NCBI GenBank assembly: GCA_002084435.1
Contig: NBLG01000003.1
Span: forward strand, 1 to 53,298
Source of the DNA: Tenericutes bacterium 4572_104
GTDB lineage: Bacteria; Bacillota_I; Bacilli_A; Izemoplasmatales; UBA5603
Length of the DNA: 53,298 bases
Direction of reading: 5' to 3'
The notes under the pieces were generated by a model that was not told where the DNA came from, made no database searches, and saw only the letters and a list, made by a program, of their open reading frames with translations. A program made the translations under genes and the position numbers. Shown one piece after another: positions 17,265 through 26,229 of the stretch. Positions within the stretch are counted from its first letter, which is position 1, and each line of letters opens with the position of its first letter.

Positions 17265-18449
17265 TTACAAATTATCATTATTTTGGTAGGCTAAAATTCC
17301 ATTAACGAAAACAGCTTTTGTCTTCGTTAGATAATGCAAAGGATGTCCATTCCAAATAACAATATCTGCATCTTTTCCAACTTCAATTGAACCCACTCTA
17401 TCTTCTATGTGATTCATCTTTGCAGCTTGAATTGTAACTGCTTTAAACGCAGATAATTCATCTAGCCCTTCTCTTACATAAATTCCAACTTGAGTTAAAG
17501 CATTATCAATCATAATTACTGGATGATCAGTCATTATAGCAAACTCAATTCCAGCTTCTTTTAAAATCTTTCCAGCTGAAAAAGTTTTATTTCTTAACTC
17601 ATATTTTGTTTTTGATCCTATTGTAGGACCAATAATAACTTTTTGTTTATGTTTTTTTAAATAATCAGTTATTAAATGACCTTCAGTAGCGTGTTCAATA
17701 GTTGCGTCTAAACCAAATTCTTCAATTAGCCTAATAGCCGTTACTATATCATCTTGTTGGTGAGCATGTATTTTAACTGGTAAGTTATCAAACACTCTTG
17801 CAAGAGAATGGTATTTTGCGTTATATTCGGGTTTTTTTACATCTTTGTTTCTAGATAATCCTTGATTATATTCATCGAGTTTTTCTTTATATTCTCTTGC
17901 CTTTATAAGAGATTCTCTTATTAAAGCCGCTGAAGCCATTCTTGTAGATGGAGCTTGGGTTCTTTTAGCATATACTGTTTTTGGATTTTCTCCTAAAGCC
18001 ATTTTCATTGATGATTCTTCAACTACTACCAAATCATCAATAGTTTTTCCATAGGTTTTTAAGATACAAAAAGTTCCTCCTATTAAGTTTGCACTACCAG
18101 GTCCTGTACAAACTGTAGTTACTCCAGCTTCAAGAGCATCCTTAAAAGCTGTGTCTTGAGGTTTAATTGCATCTATAGCTCTTAGTTCAGGAGTAATTGG
18201 ACTAGTTGCCTCATTGCCATCAGCTCCTTGAAACCCAATTGCTTCTTCGAATATTCCAATATGGCAATGTGGGTCTACAAGCCCGGGCGTTACATAGTTT
18301 CCTAAAGCATCTATAACTTTAGCATTAGGATAATCTTTTTCATTTAGTTTCCCGATTTTAGATATTTTATTATTTTTAATTAAAATATCTTTAATTTCAT
18401 AATTAATATCAGCCATACTGATAAGGTTTGCGTTTTTAATTAAATACAT
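17265..18449 (-). CDS. Amidohydrolase-superfamily metal-dependent hydrolase (imidazolonepropionase-like)
   Basis: A 394-residue amidohydrolase. The first metal motif is TPGLVDPHCHIG, followed by KIHAHQQDD, IEHATEGH and the catalytic Asp in IMTDHP. The C-terminus is IEVGKDADIVIWNGHPL, which rebuilds the small beta domain typical of the superfamily. It likely hydrolyses a cyclic amide or an N-acyl/peptide-like bond; substrate unknown. Its ATG overlaps the M20 peptidase by 14 bases, with GGAGAA just upstream, so the two hydrolases are co-translated and may act on related amide substrates. Confidence 0.85.
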   Translation of the reverse strand: MYLIKNANLISMADINYEIKDILIKNNKISKIGKLNEKDYPNAKVIDALGNYVTPGLVDPHCHIGIFEEAIGFQGADGNEATSPITPELRAIDAIKPQDTAFKDALEAGVTTVCTGPGSANLIGGTFCILKTYGKTIDDLVVVEESSMKMALGENPKTVYAKRTQAPSTRMASAALIRESLIKAREYKEKLDEYNQGLSRNKDVKKPEYNAKYHSLARVFDNLPVKIHAHQQDDIVTAIRLIEEFGLDATIEHATEGHLITDYLKKHKQKVIIGPTIGSKTKYELRNKTFSAGKILKEAGIEFAIMTDHPVIMIDNALTQVGIYVREGLDELSAFKAVTIQAAKMNHIEDRVGSIEVGKDADIVIWNGHPLHYLTKTKAVFVNGILAYQNNDNL

Positions 18450-19608
18450 TCTTTTCTCCCATTCTTGTGACTAAATTTATTAATGTAAGACATCCTTTAA
18501 TTAACACTGATTCATCTACTTCCATTTTAGAATGATGAATCGGATAATTATATCTATCTTTAAAACCCGCTCCAAGCCAAGCCATCGCACCTTTTTTTAG
18601 ATTTACATAATAAGAAAAATCTTCTGCTCCCATTGAAGGATTTTTTAATACTCTAATGTTTTCTTTACCAAATACAGGTTTAGCAGCTTCAATAAAGTTT
18701 AAAGCTTCATTTTCTGTATTTATTAAAGCATTATAACCCCTTATATACTTAACTTCAGCTTTTCCTCCATGTGAAGAAGCTATGTTTTCAGCTAAACGCT
18801 TAATACCTTCTTCAAACATTGTTCTCGTGCTTTCAAAAAATGTTCTAACAGTACCTTCAAGGCAAGCAGTGTCTGGAATTATATTATGTGTAGTTCCAGC
18901 TTTAACTTTTGCTATTGTAATTACTCCTTTTTCCATAGGGTTTTTCTTTCTTGAAACTAATGTTTGTACCGCAGTTATAAACTCTGCTTGCATAATTATA
19001 GGATCAATTCCTAAATGAGGATAAGCAGCATGTGTTCCTAGTCCATGAAATATTATTTTAATTGTGTCAGCTGCGGCTAAAGCTTCTCCTTTATTTATTA
19101 AAAATAATCCTGCTTCATCATCTGTGCTAATATGAAATGCATAAAAAGCTTCAACATCATCTAATAATCCACTCTTAACAATTCCTATAGCCCCTCCAGG
19201 GCTTGGCCCTTCTTCGGCTTCTTGAAAAATAAGTTTAACTGTACCCTGCCACTTATCTTTGTTTTCAGATAAGTATTTAGCTACACCTAACAACATGCTT
19301 GTATGTGTATCATGGCCGCAGGCATGCATTACACCTTTATTCACTGATTTGAATTCTAAATTTGTTTCTTCTTGAATTGGCAAAGCATCAAAATCAGCTC
19401 TTAGGCCAATAATAGGTCCTATTCCATTTTCTATTACACCGACAATTGAATATTTACCTACATAATCATGGTATTTAATCCCTAACAAATTCAATTGTTC
19501 TTTAATAAACTTATTGGTATTAACACAATTAAATCCAAGTTCTGGATGTTTGTGAAGATAATGTCTGTTTTTAAGAATATATTCTTCTAATTCCTTGAAA
19601 TCTTTCAT
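18436..19608 (-). CDS. M20 family metallohydrolase (amino-acid N-acylase / amidohydrolase type)
   Basis: A 390-residue M20D-type hydrolase. Metal-binding residues are seen in MHACGHDTHTSMLLG, the catalytic Glu in QEAEEGPSPGG, and a late His in PIHHSKMEVDE. The dimerisation domain lies in the middle (LGTHAAYPHLGIDP). Members remove acyl groups from N-acyl amino acids or hydrolyse amide conjugates. The start codon overlaps the DUF368 stop (ATGA), so it belongs to the run rimO-DUF368-M20-amidohydrolase. Confidence 0.9.
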   Translation of the reverse strand: MKDFKELEEYILKNRHYLHKHPELGFNCVNTNKFIKEQLNLLGIKYHDYVGKYSIVGVIENGIGPIIGLRADFDALPIQEETNLEFKSVNKGVMHACGHDTHTSMLLGVAKYLSENKDKWQGTVKLIFQEAEEGPSPGGAIGIVKSGLLDDVEAFYAFHISTDDEAGLFLINKGEALAAADTIKIIFHGLGTHAAYPHLGIDPIIMQAEFITAVQTLVSRKKNPMEKGVITIAKVKAGTTHNIIPDTACLEGTVRTFFESTRTMFEEGIKRLAENIASSHGGKAEVKYIRGYNALINTENEALNFIEAAKPVFGKENIRVLKNPSMGAEDFSYYVNLKKGAMAWLGAGFKDRYNYPIHHSKMEVDESVLIKGCLTLINLVTRMGEKNVFN

Positions 19609-20546
19609 TTATTATTACTCCTTTTTAGCTCTATTTTAGATAACTGTTTAGATGATATAAATCCTATAATAAAAGTAATAATTCCTATTATTACCACAAG
19701 TAAATTATCGCTTAAATATTGGAATAAATTTTGATAAATTGGTGTTTGCTTAGTAAATTCTAAGGCAGTAGATGGATCTCTTATTTCAAAAAACATCGCT
19801 ATAACGCTGGCTAAAATAAAACCTAAAATAGCGTAATAAGTTTGAGAATTATAATGTTTTAAAACATATTCAATCAAGCGGCTAACTAAAATAACACCGA
19901 ACACAGCCCCTAATGCAAAAGGTACAATAATTTCTAAATTATATGCAATATTAGTGAAATCAAATATATTTCCAACAACATTAGAAACAATAGCTGTATA
20001 AAAACCTAAAACAATAAGCAAAGCAGATCCTGATATTCCAGGTACTATCATAGTCATTGAAGCTAAAGCTCCCAAAATAAAAACTAAAAGCAAATTACCT
20101 AAGGTAATATCTATATGTTCAACACCTGAACCAGATCTAATTTTACCGAAAATTATTAAAAGAATAATAATAGTAAAGGAAAATAAGAAAGATAAAACAC
20201 TAGAGATATTTAATTTTGATTTGCTAGCTTCTTGATAGATTTGTTTTACTCCACCTAAAATTAATCCTATAAAGAAGCCAAAAACGATAAATGAATTCCA
20301 TTCTAATAATAGCCCAAATATTTTTGCAAGCAATACAATACTTATTCCAATTCCTAAAAAAAGTGGTATTAGGAATTGTAAGCTTTCTTTAAATTCTTGA
20401 AAAATATTACCTATTGAATGTAAAAGTTTTTTATATACGCCTAAATATATTGCCAAAGTCCCCCCACTAACTCCAGGAATAACAAAAGCAATACCAATTA
20501 TAAAACCTTTAATAATTAATGTAACTGTTTCATAAAATAAACTCAT
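19605..20546 (-). CDS. DUF368 membrane protein (PopT-like polyprenyl-phosphate transporter family)
   Basis: A 313-residue polytopic membrane protein of the DUF368 family. The hallmarks are two internally related glycine-rich segments: FVIPGVSGGTLAIYLGVYKK near residue 22 and TMIVPGISGSALLIVLGFY near residue 165. Family knowledge: DUF368 proteins (PopT) were shown to recycle undecaprenyl phosphate across the membrane. If this organism has no peptidoglycan, the carrier would serve glycolipids or surface polysaccharide instead, which is inference. It lies 8 bases after rimO. Confidence 0.85.
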   Translation of the reverse strand: MSLFYETVTLIIKGFIIGIAFVIPGVSGGTLAIYLGVYKKLLHSIGNIFQEFKESLQFLIPLFLGIGISIVLLAKIFGLLLEWNSFIVFGFFIGLILGGVKQIYQEASKSKLNISSVLSFLFSFTIIILLIIFGKIRSGSGVEHIDITLGNLLLVFILGALASMTMIVPGISGSALLIVLGFYTAIVSNVVGNIFDFTNIAYNLEIIVPFALGAVFGVILVSRLIEYVLKHYNSQTYYAILGFILASVIAMFFEIRDPSTALEFTKQTPIYQNLFQYLSDNLLVVIIGIITFIIGFISSKQLSKIELKRSNNK

Positions 20547-20554
20547 ATATCCAC

Positions 20555-21859
20555 CTATTCTATAACTGCATCTCCAATTAAATCATAATCAAAAACTGAT
20601 TTAATTTCAACATTGACTACTTCCCCAATTTCTAATTCTTTCTTTGATTGAAAAACAATCATTCCATCAACATCATCTGGAGCAAATGCATAACTTCTTC
20701 CATAATAAAAGTCTGTTTCAGGATCATAATTTTCAATGATTGTTTTATGTATTTTATGTTTTTGAAGTCTATTTTTATTTCTTGAAATTGTCTGTTGTAG
20801 GGACATTATTCGTTCTAATCTCTCTTGTTTTATTTCTTCCGGAATTTGATTACCATAATTAAATGAAGAAGTATCTTCTTCAGGTGAATATGTAAAAACG
20901 CCTAAACGATCAAACTTAAATTCTTTTGTAAAATCATATAATTCTTGAAAATCTTCTTCAGTTTCTCCAGGAAATCCTACTATATATGTTGTTCTTATTA
21001 TAGATTGTGGTATTTCTTCACGAATATGATTTAATAAATTTTTTAAAAATTCTTTATCCCCTCTACGATTCATTCTTTTAAGAACTTTAGAAGAAATATG
21101 TTGGATTGGTATATCAAAGTAATTAGCTATTAAATCATTATGTTTTACTTCTTGAATTAACTCTTCTGTAATTTCATCTGGATATAAATATAAAATGCGA
21201 ATCATTTCAATTCCAGATATTTTCGATATTTCTCTCAATAATTTAGGTAATAGAGATTTTTTATCAGGGCTTAAATCAGCTCCATATTTAGTTGTATCTT
21301 GTGATATTAAGTTTAACTCTTTAGCTCCTTGACTTACTAGTTTAATACATTCATTTATGACAGAATCCATTGGTCTTGAACGAAATCTACCTCTAATTAA
21401 AGGAATAGCACAGTAAGTACAATAATTATCACAGCCCTCACTGATTTTAACATATGGTGTATAGATAGACCCTGTTAATAATCTGTTTTCATATTTTAAT
21501 GGTTGAAATTTAAGAGATTTGTCTCGAAATACTTCTTCTAAGATTAAATGAATTTTAGGATAATCTGTAAGAGAAATAACTCTATCAATAAAAGGCATAT
21601 CCTTTTCTAGTTGTTTTTTATATCTTTTAGCATAGCATCCAGTCACTATTAATTTCTTACCATATCTGTGCATTTCTAGAATTGTAGCTAATGTCTCTTC
21701 TTTAGCAGATTTAATAAATCCACAGGTATTAATAAATATAGCATCAGCTAAAGAAGGGTCATTTACTATTTCACAACCAGCATTGACTAATATATTTAAA
21801 ATCATTTCTGAATCGACTAAATTTTTTGCACAACCTAAACTAATAAACCCTATTTTCAT
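20555..21859 (-). CDS. rimO: Ribosomal protein S12 methylthiotransferase RimO
   Basis: A 434-residue radical-SAM methylthiotransferase. The N-terminal MTTase domain has cysteines in SLGCAKN, INTCGF and TGCYAKR. The radical-SAM CxxxCxxC motif is SEGCDNYCTYCAIP, followed by RGRFRSRP. A C-terminal TRAM domain ends the protein. RimO adds a methylthio group to an aspartate of ribosomal protein S12; MiaB is the close alternative, but the SLGCAKN form and operon-free context fit RimO. GAGGT precedes the start. Confidence 0.92.
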   Translation of the reverse strand: MKIGFISLGCAKNLVDSEMILNILVNAGCEIVNDPSLADAIFINTCGFIKSAKEETLATILEMHRYGKKLIVTGCYAKRYKKQLEKDMPFIDRVISLTDYPKIHLILEEVFRDKSLKFQPLKYENRLLTGSIYTPYVKISEGCDNYCTYCAIPLIRGRFRSRPMDSVINECIKLVSQGAKELNLISQDTTKYGADLSPDKKSLLPKLLREISKISGIEMIRILYLYPDEITEELIQEVKHNDLIANYFDIPIQHISSKVLKRMNRRGDKEFLKNLLNHIREEIPQSIIRTTYIVGFPGETEEDFQELYDFTKEFKFDRLGVFTYSPEEDTSSFNYGNQIPEEIKQERLERIMSLQQTISRNKNRLQKHKIHKTIIENYDPETDFYYGRSYAFAPDDVDGMIVFQSKKELEIGEVVNVEIKSVFDYDLIGDAVIE

Positions 21860-21914
21860 ATCTACCTCTTACTTTCAAGTAATATTATAATCTAATTTCT
21901 TAATCAATGAAAGA

Positions 21915-21938
21915 AAAAAGAGGAAATTTCCTCTTTTT
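21915..21938. terminator. Terminator at the end of the ABC exporter operon
   Basis: AAAAAGAGGAAA and TTTCCTCTTTTT form a perfect 24-base palindrome with A/T flanks. It overlaps the stop of the exporter gene, on the minus strand. Confidence 0.75.
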
Positions 21939-23835
21939 ATGTTGGTTGGTTTAAAAATTGTGAATTATAAAGATCTGCATAAACTCCATTTTTCTCTAAT
22001 AATTCTTTATGATTACCTTGTTCTACAATCGCTCCATCATTCATAACTAGAATTAAATTAGCGTTTTTGATGGTTGAAAGTCTATGAGCAATTACAAAAC
22101 TTGTTTTTCCTTTCATCATGAAATCCATAGCATTTTGAATATAGCTTTCAGTTCTTGTGTCTACTGAACTGGTTGCTTCATCAAGAATCAAGATTTTTGG
22201 ATTCGAAAGAATAGCTCTTGCGATTGTGAGCAGCTGTTTTTGCCCTTTTGAAATATTGTCAGCATCTTCATTTAATACAGTATCATATCCTTGTGGCAAT
22301 GTTTCAATAAAATGATGAATATGTGCTTGTTTACAAGCATTTATTATTTCTTCATCAGTCGCATCTGGTCTACCATAGGCAACATTTTCTTTAATAGTTC
22401 CTGAAAATAACCAAGTATCTTGTAGAACCATACCAAATAGTTTTCTTAAATGTTGTCGTTTCACATCAGTAGAATCAATGCCATCTATTAATATCTTACC
22501 TGCATTAACTTCATAAAAGCGCATTAAAAGATTAACTAGGGTTGTTTTCCCAGCTCCAGTAGGCCCTACTATTGCGATTTGTTTGCCTGGATATACTTCA
22601 AGATTTAAGTCTTCAATTAGTTTTTGATCTTCAGTATATGAAAATGCTATATCTTTAAATTCGACATGACCTGAAAAATCTGTTTTAGAAAATTCTGTTA
22701 AATTTTGTTCAGGAATTTCTTCTACTTTATCTAATAATTCAAAGATACGTTCAGCTCCAGCTACTGTTGACTGCAATTGATTTACTATACTTGCAATATT
22801 TAAAATTGGATTAACAAAAGATTTTTGATATTGAATAAATATCGTTATATCTCCTATTAATAATGGATTTGTAGCTCCAGCTAATATAGCTCCTACAAAT
22901 ACAACTGCTACATATCCAATATTAGAAATAAAATTCATTAAAGGTCTAATTAATCCGCTTAAAAACTGGGCATCTTTAGCAACATCAGTTAATTTATCAT
23001 TAATTTTTTCAAACCTTTGATAGGAATCTTCTTCTTTTCCAAATAATTTTATTACTTGGTTTCCACTGAATACTTCTTCGATATCTCCGTTAAGCTCTCC
23101 TAAAAATCGTTGTTGTTTAATAAATTTAGTTTGCGATTTTTTAGCTATCATTTTAGTAAATATTATATATAATGGTAAGATTGCTAATGAAATAATTGTT
23201 AGTTTCCAAGAAATAATAAACATCATAACTACAACCCCAACAATCAAGAATGTTGATGAAATCAAACTAATTAAAGTTTGTTGGATTGAGTTAGTTACTA
23301 TATCTACATCATTTGAAAATACAGATAGAATATTCCCTGTTTGTTCTGAATCAAAATATTTAATAGGTAATTTTTCTAATTTATCTCTTAAAGTAGTTCT
23401 AAATTTCTTACCTAAAGTAACAGAAACTTTATTTCCCATTACTGAAGCTATAGTTTCTACAATATATCTAACTCCATAGAGAATAACTATTATAAGGAAA
23501 AATTTTAATATTTCTTCTTTAGCATCCGCAAAAGAGATAACTCCAATAAGCGCTTTTTGCATATCATTCATTATATGTCTTATATAGTTTGGCGCTATAA
23601 CAGCTACTACAGAAACAATAATGATGAAAAATGCGATAAAACTCATTTGAAGTTTAAATTCTGATACATAACCAACTAATCTTTTGATTGTTCCTTTAAA
23701 ATCTTTTGCTTTTTCTACTGGCATTGAAAGTCCATGTCCTGGACCTCCACCTCTTCTTCCTCTTGGTCTAAATGACTGCGCTTGGCTTTGAGAGGTTTTT
23801 TTATCTATCTGAGGCTTTTTTTTCTTTTCACTCAT
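21937..23835 (-). CDS. ABC exporter half-transporter, subunit with intact catalytic Glu
   Basis: A 632-residue TMD-NBD half-transporter. A basic, glycine-rich leader (residues 1-50, RPRGRRGGGPGHG) precedes six membrane segments. NBD: Walker A GPTGAGKTT (424-432), signature altered to ISKGQ (528-532), Walker B with catalytic Glu553 (ILILDEATSS), and H-loop His584. The other subunit has the reverse set of defects, so the pair should form one consensus and one degenerate ATP site, as in LmrCD, BmrCD and TM287/288. Likely a multidrug or lipid exporter. Its start overlaps the upstream subunit's stop (ATGA). Confidence 0.93.
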   Translation of the reverse strand: MSEKKKKPQIDKKTSQSQAQSFRPRGRRGGGPGHGLSMPVEKAKDFKGTIKRLVGYVSEFKLQMSFIAFFIIIVSVVAVIAPNYIRHIMNDMQKALIGVISFADAKEEILKFFLIIVILYGVRYIVETIASVMGNKVSVTLGKKFRTTLRDKLEKLPIKYFDSEQTGNILSVFSNDVDIVTNSIQQTLISLISSTFLIVGVVVMMFIISWKLTIISLAILPLYIIFTKMIAKKSQTKFIKQQRFLGELNGDIEEVFSGNQVIKLFGKEEDSYQRFEKINDKLTDVAKDAQFLSGLIRPLMNFISNIGYVAVVFVGAILAGATNPLLIGDITIFIQYQKSFVNPILNIASIVNQLQSTVAGAERIFELLDKVEEIPEQNLTEFSKTDFSGHVEFKDIAFSYTEDQKLIEDLNLEVYPGKQIAIVGPTGAGKTTLVNLLMRFYEVNAGKILIDGIDSTDVKRQHLRKLFGMVLQDTWLFSGTIKENVAYGRPDATDEEIINACKQAHIHHFIETLPQGYDTVLNEDADNISKGQKQLLTIARAILSNPKILILDEATSSVDTRTESYIQNAMDFMMKGKTSFVIAHRLSTIKNANLILVMNDGAIVEQGNHKELLEKNGVYADLYNSQFLNQPT

Positions 23836-25673
23836 GATAATTCCTCCTCATCCATTTGAGACAATGCTATTTCACGATAAACATCACAGGTCTTCAACAA
23901 TTCTTTATGTTTACCAGAACCCACTATTTTACCTTCTTGCAGTACTATTATTCTATCTGCGTCCATAATTGTCCCAATACGTTGAGCAACAATAAATACA
24001 GTCGCATCTTTTACATGTTCTTTTAAAGCTTTTCTTAAATTAAAGTCAGTTTTAAAATCTAAAGCACTAAAGCTATCATCAAATATGTATATTTTAGGTC
24101 GCCTGACGATGCTTCTTGCAATAGAAATTCTCTGTTTTTGTCCACCAGATAAATTTACTCCGCCTTGTTCAATTATAGAATCATATTTATTTTCCATTGA
24201 TTCAATAAAATCACTTGCTTGAGCAATATAAGCGGCTTCTTTAATCTCTTCATCTGTAGCATTTTCTTTCCCAAACGCTATATTTTCTCTAATAGTTCCA
24301 GAGAATAACAAAGCTTGTTGAGGAACAAATCCAATTAGAGATCTAAGTTTTTTAAGTCCAATATCCTTTATTGGAATACCATCTATTGTTAAGCTGCCCT
24401 TTGTAACGTCAATTAATCTAGGTAACAAATTAACAATAGTTGATTTTCCAGAACCCGTAGAGCCTATAATAGCCACTACTTCTCCAGGTTTTGCTTTTAT
24501 ATTAATATTATTTAAAATATAAGAATCAGCTTCAGGAAATTTAAAACTAACATCATCAAATTCTACTTTACCTTTGAAATTAAAATCATCATATTCTAAA
24601 TTAGGTTCGTCTTTAATTGATGGTTCTGTCTCTAATACTTCTTTAATCCTACTAGCTGTTACTTGAGCTCTTGGATACATTATAAATGTCATCGTTAACA
24701 TTAAAATACTAAACATGATTTGCATAGAATATTGAAATACTGCGGCTATATTTGCAATACCTGAATAATCTACAATATCACTAGCAAAAAGCATATTATA
24801 AGCAGTGAATAAAATTCCTATCATTACAAAATTAAAAACTAGGTTAACTGATGGATTTAAGATAGCCATAATTCTACCTGTTTTTAATTGCAAATCATTG
24901 AGTTCTGTATTCGCTTTATCAAAGCGTTCGACTTCTCTTTCACCTTGTCCAAAAGCACGAATTACTCTAACTCCATTTATACTCTCTCTAGTAACCATTG
25001 TTAGTTTATCAATTTTTTTCTGTAACTTCTTAAATAATGGGGTTACAAAAATAAAGATAATCACAATCATAACTGCAAGTACCGGTACTCCAATTCCAAG
25101 TGAACTTGTTAGTTGTACGCTTTTTCTAAAGGCGAAAATAACTCCCCCAATCATAATAATAGGAATTCTTAACACCATTCTTAATAACATCATTATAAAG
25201 TTTTGAACTTGTGTTACATCGTTAGTAGCTCTAGTTATTAAAGTAGACGTTCCAAATTTAGAAGTTTCTGCTATAGATAACGAATTAACTTTTCTGTATA
25301 TATCGCTACGCATATCTCTACTTACCTTTGTACCTATAACGCTTGATAATTTCATCAATATAATAGATGCAAGTGAGGATATAAGTGTAACTCCTAACAT
25401 AATACTTGAATATTTTAAAATAACAGAAAAATCAGTAACTTGTGTTACTTTACAAGTATCTAAAGCAATATCACAAGTAATTTGAGAAGGAAGATCCATC
25501 CACTGATTAGTTGCGGGATTAAAAACACTAAACTGTGCTCTAATACCTTCTCCGAGTATTTTACTCATATAATCAGGCAATAATAACCCGCTAATCGCAA
25601 TGGTCGCAACTAAAATAAATATAATAATTGTGCCAATCCAATATGGTTTTAAGTATTTAATCATTAATTTCAT
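23832..25673 (-). CDS. ABC exporter half-transporter, subunit with degenerate Walker B
   Basis: A 613-residue half-transporter. Walker A GSTGSGKST (404-412) and signature LSGGQ (508-512) are intact, but the catalytic Glu is Asp533 (IYIFDDSFS) and the H-loop His is Gln564 (VAQRIGT). These are the classic marks of the degenerate member of a heterodimer. The loop after the first membrane segment (about residues 38-88) is long and contains two cysteines (CDIALDTC) that should face outside. GGAGG lies 9 bases before the ATG. It overlaps marR by 17 bases, indicating MarR control of the exporter. Confidence 0.93.
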   Translation of the reverse strand: MKLMIKYLKPYWIGTIIIFILVATIAISGLLLPDYMSKILGEGIRAQFSVFNPATNQWMDLPSQITCDIALDTCKVTQVTDFSVILKYSSIMLGVTLISSLASIILMKLSSVIGTKVSRDMRSDIYRKVNSLSIAETSKFGTSTLITRATNDVTQVQNFIMMLLRMVLRIPIIMIGGVIFAFRKSVQLTSSLGIGVPVLAVMIVIIFIFVTPLFKKLQKKIDKLTMVTRESINGVRVIRAFGQGEREVERFDKANTELNDLQLKTGRIMAILNPSVNLVFNFVMIGILFTAYNMLFASDIVDYSGIANIAAVFQYSMQIMFSILMLTMTFIMYPRAQVTASRIKEVLETEPSIKDEPNLEYDDFNFKGKVEFDDVSFKFPEADSYILNNINIKAKPGEVVAIIGSTGSGKSTIVNLLPRLIDVTKGSLTIDGIPIKDIGLKKLRSLIGFVPQQALLFSGTIRENIAFGKENATDEEIKEAAYIAQASDFIESMENKYDSIIEQGGVNLSGGQKQRISIARSIVRRPKIYIFDDSFSALDFKTDFNLRKALKEHVKDATVFIVAQRIGTIMDADRIIVLQEGKIVGSGKHKELLKTCDVYREIALSQMDEEELS

Positions 25674-26106
25674 CTATTTTATCCTCCTCGTTATAATATT
25701 TACGCAATAAATGATATTTCTTTTTATTTAAATTATTTAATACTTTGCTTTCTTCATCGGTAATAACTGAATCTATTAATTCATTCCAATCGATAAATAT
25801 TTTATTTACTTTCTCTTTCATTGCCTTTCCCTTTTCTGTTAATGAAAGCAAATATCCACGCCTATCATCCGGATTGATTTCTTTAATAATGAAACCATCC
25901 TTTACCAAACGATTTATGGCTCTTGTGGAATGAGATTTATGAAAAGGTAATTCAGCTATTAAATCATTCATTTTCATCTTCCCAGCTTTTGATATTTTAT
26001 GAAGATAAGGAGCTTCAGCTCTCGTAATATCTAGTTTTTTAAATCTATCATTTAAGAAACGATAATAGTATTTATTTATCATATAATCATATTCAGTTTT
26101 AGCCAT
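25657..26106 (-). CDS. MarR-family transcriptional regulator
   Basis: About 149 residues from the ATG at 26106, chosen for the GGAG site upstream; the frame could extend to 26148, but that stretch covers the promoter. The winged-helix core is LHKISKAGKMKMNDLIAELPFHKSHSTRAINRLVKDGFI, and the wing contains NPDDRRGYLLSLTEKG. It presumably represses its own operon (marR plus two exporter subunits) until a ligand binds. The promoter overlaps paired GTATAC boxes that are good operator candidates. No cysteine is present in the core, so a thiol-sensing mode is unlikely. Confidence 0.9.
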   Translation of the reverse strand: MAKTEYDYMINKYYYRFLNDRFKKLDITRAEAPYLHKISKAGKMKMNDLIAELPFHKSHSTRAINRLVKDGFIIKEINPDDRRGYLLSLTEKGKAMKEKVNKIFIDWNELIDSVITDEESKVLNNLNKKKYHLLRKYYNEEDKIDEIND

Positions 26107-26121
26107 TTTTTCACTCCATTC

Positions 26122-26164
26122 AGTATACAATAAAAAGTATACATTCATTTAGTTGCGTTGTCAA
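26122..26164 (-). promoter_or_regulatory. Promoter and probable operator of the MarR-ABC exporter operon
   Basis: Consensus TTGACA (26164-26159), 17-base spacer, TATACT (26141-26136). Two GTATAC boxes (26137-26142 and 26123-26128), 14 bases apart, cover the -10 and the expected start of transcription. This is the usual layout of a MarR-type autorepressor site. Confidence 0.7.
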
Positions 26165-26176
26165 CTATTTTTTTAT

Positions 26177-26200
26177 AAAAAAAACAGTTATGAAAAACTG
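26177..26200 (-). terminator. Terminator after degV
   Basis: CAGTT-TTTCAT-AACTG hairpin followed by eight T on the minus strand, between degV and the marR promoter. Confidence 0.65.
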
Positions 26201-26229
26201 AATTTTTTATATGATTTTATTCTATTTTT

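Noticed and set aside
24805..25206. 133-codon plus-strand ORF
   Set aside because: It lies wholly antisense to a well-supported ABC exporter subunit, has no ribosome site, and its composition is that of a shadow frame.
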